Source of the DNA: Betaproteobacteria bacterium | Lineage (GTDB): Bacteria > Pseudomonadota > Gammaproteobacteria > Burkholderiales > Casimicrobiaceae | Assembly: GCA_005883655.1 (NCBI GenBank) | Contig: VBDA01000184.1 | Span: 1 to 6,963, forward strand | Length of the DNA: 6,963 nucleotides | Reading direction: 5' to 3' | Part shown: piece after piece, positions 6,144-6,963 of the stretch | Numbering within the stretch: position 1 is the stretch's first letter | Layout of the letters: each line of letters starts with the position of its first letter | The notes under the pieces: model-generated | The model's input: only the letters and a program-made list of their open reading frames with translations | Told to the model about the DNA's origin: nothing | Databases searched by the model: none | Made by a program: the position numbers and the translations under genes

Positions 6144-6963
6144 TTACTGCTTGGCGCCGAGCGCTTTCGCCCTTGCCTCGGTCAATTCGCGCGCCGACGC
6201 GTCGGGCGGTGGCTCGAGCCAGCCTCCCAGATTGCGAACGGCCAGATCCGCCAGCGCCGCAATCCAGGCCGGACGCTCGTTCAGGCAGGCAATATAGTGA
6301 AATTCCCTGCCGCCGGCCTTGAGGAACGCGGCCTGTCCTTCCTGCGCGATTTCCTCGAGCGTCTCCAGACAGTCGCTGACAAAGCCGGGGCAAACGACGT
6401 CGACACGCCCGACGCGCTCCTTCGCCAGCGCGACCAGGGTCGGCTGCGTGTAGGGTGTGAGCCATGCTGCGCGGCCGAAGCGGGATTGGAATGTGACCAT
6501 CGCTTGCTCCCCATTCAACTTCAAGCCCAGTTCGGTTGCCACCAGCCGTGCGGTCTTCTGGCATTGGCAATGGTACGGGTCGCCGAGCGCAAGCGTTCGC
6601 CGCGGCATCCCATGGAAGGAGAACAGCAGCCTGTCCGGCCTGCCGTTCCTGACCCAATACTCGTTGACGCTTTGCACCAGCGCGTTGATGTAGCCTGGAT
6701 CGTCGTGATAGGCGTCGACCACGCGAAGCGCAGGCACGCGCCTTTGCCGCCCCGTGAAGTCATTGATCGCGTCGAGCGCGGACCCGGTCGTGCTCGACGA
6801 ATATTGGGGATACAGCGGCAGCACTAGCACCCGATCGCATCCCTCCGCCTCGAGATTCGCCATCGCCGACGCGATCGAGGGCTGTCCGTATCGCATGCCC
6901 AACGCCACTTGCGCGAAATCGGACGGGAGCCCGAGGTCCTTCAGGCGTTGCCCGAGATAACCC
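6144..6963 (-). CDS. hemH: Ferrochelatase (protoporphyrin ferrochelatase), N-terminus outside the window
   Basis: HemH inserts Fe2+ into protoporphyrin IX, the last step of protoheme synthesis, at the cytosolic face of the inner membrane. The visible 273 codons run from the window edge (GYLGQRLKDLG) to the TAA at 6146-6144. Family landmarks are clear: VALGMRYGQPSI, VLPLYPQYSSSTTGS, the active-site segment LLFSFHGMPRRTL with the catalytic His, DPYHCQCQKTA, FQSRFGRAAWLTPYT, and VVCPGFVSDCLETLEEI, which holds the conserved acidic residue of the metal and porphyrin site. The C-terminus (YIACLNERPAWIAALADL) is typical of proteobacterial HemH. Ferrochelatases are about 320-370 residues, so roughly 60-100 N-terminal residues are missing. 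A GTG at 6908 begins an internal open stretch but cannot be the true start, since conserved sequence continues upstream. hemH beside grpE is common in Burkholderiales-type betaproteobacteria. Confidence 0.98.
   Translation of the reverse strand, partial: GYLGQRLKDLGLPSDFAQVALGMRYGQPSIASAMANLEAEGCDRVLVLPLYPQYSSSTTGSALDAINDFTGRQRRVPALRVVDAYHDDPGYINALVQSVNEYWVRNGRPDRLLFSFHGMPRRTLALGDPYHCQCQKTARLVATELGLKLNGEQAMVTFQSRFGRAAWLTPYTQPTLVALAKERVGRVDVVCPGFVSDCLETLEEIAQEGQAAFLKAGGREFHYIACLNERPAWIAALADLAVRNLGGWLEPPPDASARELTEARAKALGAKQ

Noticed and set aside
6144..6908. GTG at 6908 as the hemH start.
   Set aside because: The frame continues upstream to the window edge with plausible ferrochelatase sequence, and starting at 6908 would remove the N-terminal part of the fold.

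Overview
The window is GC-rich bacterial chromosome. It carries six protein genes, all on the minus strand, so they are read from high to low coordinate. In reading order they are hemH (ferrochelatase, its start outside the window), grpE, dnaK, dnaJ, a HI0933/BaiN-family flavoprotein, and a periplasmic substrate-binding protein of the branched-chain amino acid ABC family (its C-terminus outside the window). The order hemH-grpE-dnaK-dnaJ and the protein sequences suggest a betaproteobacterium, probably Burkholderiales or a close relative. This placement rests on gene order and remembered family sequences, not on a search.

Region by region: 6963-6144 is the C-terminal three quarters of ferrochelatase, the last step of protoheme synthesis. 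A 52-bp gap with a 9-bp direct repeat leads to grpE (6091-5537). A 95-bp gap then holds a good match to a sigma-32 heat-shock promoter, placed to drive dnaK (5441-3492). Between dnaK and dnaJ (3329-2181) lies a 162-bp spacer, most of which is two back-to-back long imperfect palindromes; the first takes in the last two bases of the dnaK stop codon. Next come the flavoprotein gene (2128-929, probably from a TTG start) and, after a 96-bp gap with a possible sigma-70 promoter, the exported binding protein (832 to the window edge).

DnaK, DnaJ and GrpE form the Hsp70 folding machine: DnaJ delivers clients and stimulates ATP hydrolysis, DnaK holds the client, and GrpE exchanges the nucleotide. All three look intact, with their key motifs present. 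HemH, the flavoprotein and the binding protein have no evident direct part in that cycle.

I found no new biological system, mobile element, CRISPR array or RNA gene. The parts most worth a second look are non-coding: the double palindrome between dnaK and dnaJ, the heat-shock promoter and the inverted repeat around it, the direct repeat before grpE, and a 19-codon mini-ORF that exactly bridges the dnaJ stop and the likely flavoprotein start.
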